DNA of 7,597 nucleotides from Solobacterium sp. UBA636 (GTDB taxonomy: Bacteria > Bacillota_I > Bacilli_A > Erysipelotrichales > Erysipelotrichaceae): NCBI GenBank assembly GCA_002299675.1, contig DBOW01000064.1, forward strand, positions 6,895-14,491. Reading direction: 5' to 3'. Positions within the stretch are counted from its first letter, which is position 1. The number at the start of each line of letters is the position of its first letter. This document shows positions 5,305 through 7,597 of the stretch, piece by piece. The notes beneath the pieces are model-generated. The model saw nothing but the letters and a program-made list of their open reading frames with translations. It had not been told where the DNA came from and did no database searches. A program made the position numbers and the translations under genes.

Positions 5305-6072
5305 ATGCCTAAAAAGAAACAATGGGAAACAGATGAAGACGGCGAAAAAGTAATGAGCCTCTCAGGCCATCTAAGAGAACTTAGAAACCGTGTTGTTGTC
5401 TGCCTGGTATTTCTCTTTGCAGGCTTTGTACTATGCTTCTCAAATGCAGAACTGATAGTCAATGAACTAAGTGCCATGGGACTGGCCAACGGCTATGTCT
5501 TTGTTTACCTCTCGCCACAGGAACTGTTAGTACAGTATATGCGAGTTGGACTCACCGGGGCCCTTATCATCTCAATTCCGGTAATCGTCTATGAAGCATA
5601 TGCCTTCATAGCTCCAGGACTTGAGAAATATGAAAAACCCTTCCTGATACTCTCACTGATATTTGGTCAGATCTGCTTCGTGCTGGGTGTAGCCTTTGCC
5701 CATAAAATTTCAATGCCCTTCATGCTGGGCTTCCTGTATAAAATAAACGGCACCGACTACATTACATCATCCATCTCGATTGAAAGCTATCTCTCATTTG
5801 TCCTGATGGTCTATATTATATTCGGCATAGTATTTGAAATGCCGGTAGTATCCGCCATCCTGACAAAATTCGGTCTGCTTAAATCAGCCTGGCTTAAAAA
5901 AGGACGCTCATTTGCGATTGTACTATGCTTCATCGTAGCGGCCCTGATAACCCCGCCTGACATCATTTCACAGATCATGGTAGCCATCCCGATGATGATA
6001 CTCTACCAGCTTTCAATAATCATCTGCAGAGTAATAGAAAAATTTAACCGCAAGAAAGAAGACGAAGAATAA
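5305..6072 (+). CDS. tatC: TatC, core receptor of the twin-arginine translocase
   Basis: A 255-residue six-helix membrane protein that recognises twin-arginine signal peptides and nucleates the Tat translocase. The family signature HLRELRNR (22-29) precedes helix 1. The first periplasmic loop leads to LSPQELLVQYMRVGL (69-83), and the signal-binding cytoplasmic segment YAFIAPGLEKYEK (99-111) includes F101 and E110, equivalent to E. coli F94 and E103. The membrane Glu of FEMP (E178, E. coli E170) and the TPPD motif (216-219) are also present, so it should be active. Length is normal. The start at 5305 is 3 nt after tatA and lacks a clear ribosome site, fitting translational coupling; Met17 just before the signature is an alternative start. 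The charged end KKEDEE is encoded by the left arm of the terminator. No obvious twin-arginine substrate gene is next to it. Confidence 0.96.
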   Translation: MPKKKQWETDEDGEKVMSLSGHLRELRNRVVVCLVFLFAGFVLCFSNAELIVNELSAMGLANGYVFVYLSPQELLVQYMRVGLTGALIISIPVIVYEAYAFIAPGLEKYEKPFLILSLIFGQICFVLGVAFAHKISMPFMLGFLYKINGTDYITSSISIESYLSFVLMVYIIFGIVFEMPVVSAILTKFGLLKSAWLKKGRSFAIVLCFIVAALITPPDIISQIMVAIPMMILYQLSIIICRVIEKFNRKKEDEE

Positions 6073-6089
6073 TTTTGTCTTCTTTTTTT
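6055..6089 (+). terminator. Intrinsic terminator of the tat operon, starting inside tatC
   Basis: AAAGAAGAC (6055-6063) pairs exactly with GTCTTCTTT (6077-6085) around a 13-nt loop containing the tatC stop codon, followed by T to 6089. The left arm is the coding sequence for the last tatC residues. It insulates tat from the regulator gene starting 18 nt later. Confidence 0.85.
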
Positions 6090-6093
6090 AATT

Positions 6094-6099
6094 TATAAT
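6094..6099 (+). promoter_or_regulatory. Consensus -10 box (TATAAT) giving a leaderless araC-type transcript
   Basis: A perfect TATAAT ends 7 nt before the GTG start at 6107, placing the transcription start on or next to the start codon. It begins only 4 nt past the tat terminator. No good -35 box is present; the region where it should lie is the terminator stem and loop. No ribosome site exists between it and the GTG. Confidence 0.5.
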
Positions 6100-6106
6100 A
6101 AACACT

Positions 6107-7348
6107 GTGAAGAAAAAAATAATCAAAGCGCAGAATATCAGTATCACCAAATGCACAAACAACATAATACTGCTGGTACTGGATGGACAGTGCAGCGTTT
6201 TAAAATTCAACAAAATAAAAAACTACCAGAAACAGGATGTCATCTTCATTGAAAAAGATGATATCTATGCCCTCAAAGGAAACTGCATCCTGGCCATCAT
6301 TGAACTGGAAAAAAACGAAATAAAAGACACAGAACTGGTTGATGCCTTAGACTCCATGGACCTCAAAAAAGATGTATCCAATACCTACAGAGACTGCATC
6401 TTCATCAAAAACCTGCTCAGTGTTTTTAATAATGACGAACACATCAAAGAAATAGTTGATGCCTTGCAGAACGACTACTGCCTTTTGAACAACTTCCATC
6501 ATCACTTGCTGCAGCTTACAAACTCCCAGAAAAAACTCTATCTCGATGTAAAAAAGATTGTATCTGATAACTACAGCTGCAAATTAAGCCTCAATGATAT
6601 TGCTTCTGCACTGAACATCCAGAAAAACCTGTTATGCACAAAGTTCAAAGAAATAAGCACAGGTACCATAAACCAGTACATAAACACCATAAGACTCAAA
6701 AAAGCCCAGGAACTCTTACTTATAGACAATATGGACAGCGATGAAATAATTAAAAAATGCGGATTCTCTGACCGCAAATACTTCTACCGCTACTTTAAAG
6801 AATGCTTTGGCTATACACCATTACAATACAAAGCAGCGATGGAGTCATACAGAACAGATAACTATAAAACCATCACCAATGAAGGAAAATACTATCTGGA
6901 CCTGATGAAAAAAGAACTCGATTCCCTGGATACCGATACCCACTTCTACCTTCTCTATAAAGAAGTAAAAAAACTGGAGCAGCTCGCAAATATCAGCAGC
7001 ACAAACATCATATGTGATGTCCTGAACCCCAGAAACTACCTGCATATCGACAATGAAAGCATCAATACCTGGTATGGCTTTGACCTTTTAAACAGCTATG
7101 TTCTAAAATATCAGCTCTCTCTTGAAATAGTATTCATACTGGATAAAAACACCACCATTAAACAGCTGGATGAAGCATTAAACCTCTTAGACAAATCAAG
7201 AAACGCCCTGGATAGCCGTATAATAAAAAACTGGAACTTCTCAATTATCATAAATGACATCAACACCCTGAACAAAAAAGACTACCTGTTAAACAGACTA
7301 AAATCACTCTTCAAAGAAAACAGAACAAACACCAGAATATCCTTGTGA
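6107..7348 (+). CDS. AraC-family transcriptional regulator with a long C-terminal extension
   Basis: A 413-residue regulator. Residues 1-70 resemble a cupin-like sensing domain (LLVLDGQCSVLKFNKIKNYQKQDVIFIEKDDIYAL). Residues about 145-243 are the AraC DNA-binding domain, with the first helix-turn-helix at SLNDIASALNIQKNLLCTKFKE (161-182) and the second, ending in the family signature, at IIKKCGFSDRKYFYRYFKECFGYTPLQY (214-241). Most AraC proteins end there; this one continues for about 170 residues with alternating strand- and helix-like segments (such as IICDVLNP, LEIVFILDK, FSIIIND). Some Firmicutes AraC proteins carry a C-terminal glycosidase-39-type barrel, and this could be a reduced, non-catalytic version, but the match is weak. 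The start is GTG, the only start codon after the in-frame stop at 6089-6091, with no ribosome site. Likely targets are unknown; the dehydrogenase gene downstream is a candidate. Confidence 0.85.
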   Translation: MKKKIIKAQNISITKCTNNIILLVLDGQCSVLKFNKIKNYQKQDVIFIEKDDIYALKGNCILAIIELEKNEIKDTELVDALDSMDLKKDVSNTYRDCIFIKNLLSVFNNDEHIKEIVDALQNDYCLLNNFHHHLLQLTNSQKKLYLDVKKIVSDNYSCKLSLNDIASALNIQKNLLCTKFKEISTGTINQYINTIRLKKAQELLLIDNMDSDEIIKKCGFSDRKYFYRYFKECFGYTPLQYKAAMESYRTDNYKTITNEGKYYLDLMKKELDSLDTDTHFYLLYKEVKKLEQLANISSTNIICDVLNPRNYLHIDNESINTWYGFDLLNSYVLKYQLSLEIVFILDKNTTIKQLDEALNLLDKSRNALDSRIIKNWNFSIIINDINTLNKKDYLLNRLKSLFKENRTNTRISL

Positions 7349-7405
7349 TTTATTTATCAAATCAAGATACAATATAGATGTAGAAATCAGGGAGGAAAAA
7401 CAATA

Positions 7406-7597
7406 ATGGAAAGAAAAGTAACATTTGTACAGTATGGCTGTGGCAAAATGGGCAAATACCTCATGCGCTATGGCCTTGAAAAAGGCGCTGAACTTCTCGG
7501 TGCCTTTGACATGAACCCTGCCCTTATCGGCAAAGACGTATCAACAGTAATCGAACATGGCTACTCAGATCTGGGAATCAAGATCATGGCAGCCAGC
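7406..7597 (+). CDS. Rossmann-fold dehydrogenase, DapB / 2,4-diaminopentanoate dehydrogenase-like (N-terminal part)
   Basis: The first 64 residues of a gene that runs off the window. The start MERKVTFVQYGCGKMGKYLM contains the dinucleotide-binding loop GCGKMG (11-16). A second strand, ELLGAFDMNPALIGKDV, has the acidic residue expected to contact the cofactor. This pattern is typical of NAD(P)-binding proteins annotated as dihydrodipicolinate-reductase-like, including 2,4-diaminopentanoate dehydrogenases of amino-acid fermentation. The substrate cannot be told from this part, and classical DapB differs in detail. A GGGAGG ribosome site (7390-7395) lies 10 nt upstream of the ATG, and GATACAAT (7366-7373) is a possible -10 box in the 57-bp gap after the AraC gene. 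Possibly controlled by that regulator. Confidence 0.7.
   Translation, partial: MERKVTFVQYGCGKMGKYLMRYGLEKGAELLGAFDMNPALIGKDVSTVIEHGYSDLGIKIMAAS

Noticed and set aside
5079..5489. 136-aa minus-strand frame opposite the tat genes
   Set aside because: It is the reverse of tatB-like, tatA and tatC coding DNA; the Leu-rich run is the complement of the Glu/Lys tail.
7342..7368. Partial inverted repeat CTTG..ATTT / AAATCAAG after the AraC gene as a terminator
   Set aside because: The stem needs a bulge, is A/T-rich and lacks a following T-run.

Overview
The window looks like chromosome of a low-GC, anaerobic Bacillota (Firmicutes), most likely a gut-type Clostridia or Erysipelotrichia relative. 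This is inferred from the AT-rich intergenic DNA, the rubredoxin and ferredoxin carriers, the AAA+/DUF4143 ATPase, and a compact Tat operon of Firmicutes type. The genus cannot be fixed from sequence reading alone.

Left part (1-2392). Two minus-strand genes lie here: a VTT-domain (TVP38/TMEM64/DedA-like) membrane protein, read from a TTG start behind its own extended -10 promoter, and an AAA+ ATPase with a DUF4143-type C-terminal half. On the plus strand a 71-residue orphan gene follows. It has a -10 box placed so that its mRNA would be leaderless, and its stop codon sits in the loop of an intrinsic terminator.

Middle (2609-4400, minus strand). A two-gene redox operon encodes a double-rubredoxin protein and a ferredoxin-plus-rubredoxin protein, joined by a TAATG overlap and ended by a strong terminator. 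Directly after that terminator lies the C-terminal third of a MATE transporter. Its first two thirds are missing, and the break falls at the terminator's U-tract.

Intergenic region 4376-4789. This divergent control region lies between the redox operon and the tat operon. It holds one extended -10 promoter for each side, a 10-bp tandem repeat, a 19-bp palindrome, a smaller inverted repeat, and a plus-strand foldable element ending in a T-rich run.

Right part (4790-7597, plus strand). A compact tat operon comes first: a TatB-like protein of 120 aa, a 50-aa TatA too short for a routine ORF cut-off, and TatC. The genes are coupled by a 4-bp overlap and a 3-bp gap, and end in a terminator whose stem begins inside tatC. 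Immediately after is an AraC-family regulator starting with GTG, again with a -10 box that predicts a leaderless transcript, and with an unusual C-terminal extension of about 165 residues. The window ends in the first 64 residues of a Rossmann-fold dehydrogenase of the DapB/2,4-diaminopentanoate dehydrogenase type.

The most interesting points are the paired multi-domain rubredoxin/ferredoxin carriers with unassigned helical linkers, the two genes with start codons at the predicted transcription start, the MATE remnant cut at a terminator, and the complex divergent control region. I do not see a clear defence system, CRISPR array, mobile element or rRNA/tRNA gene.
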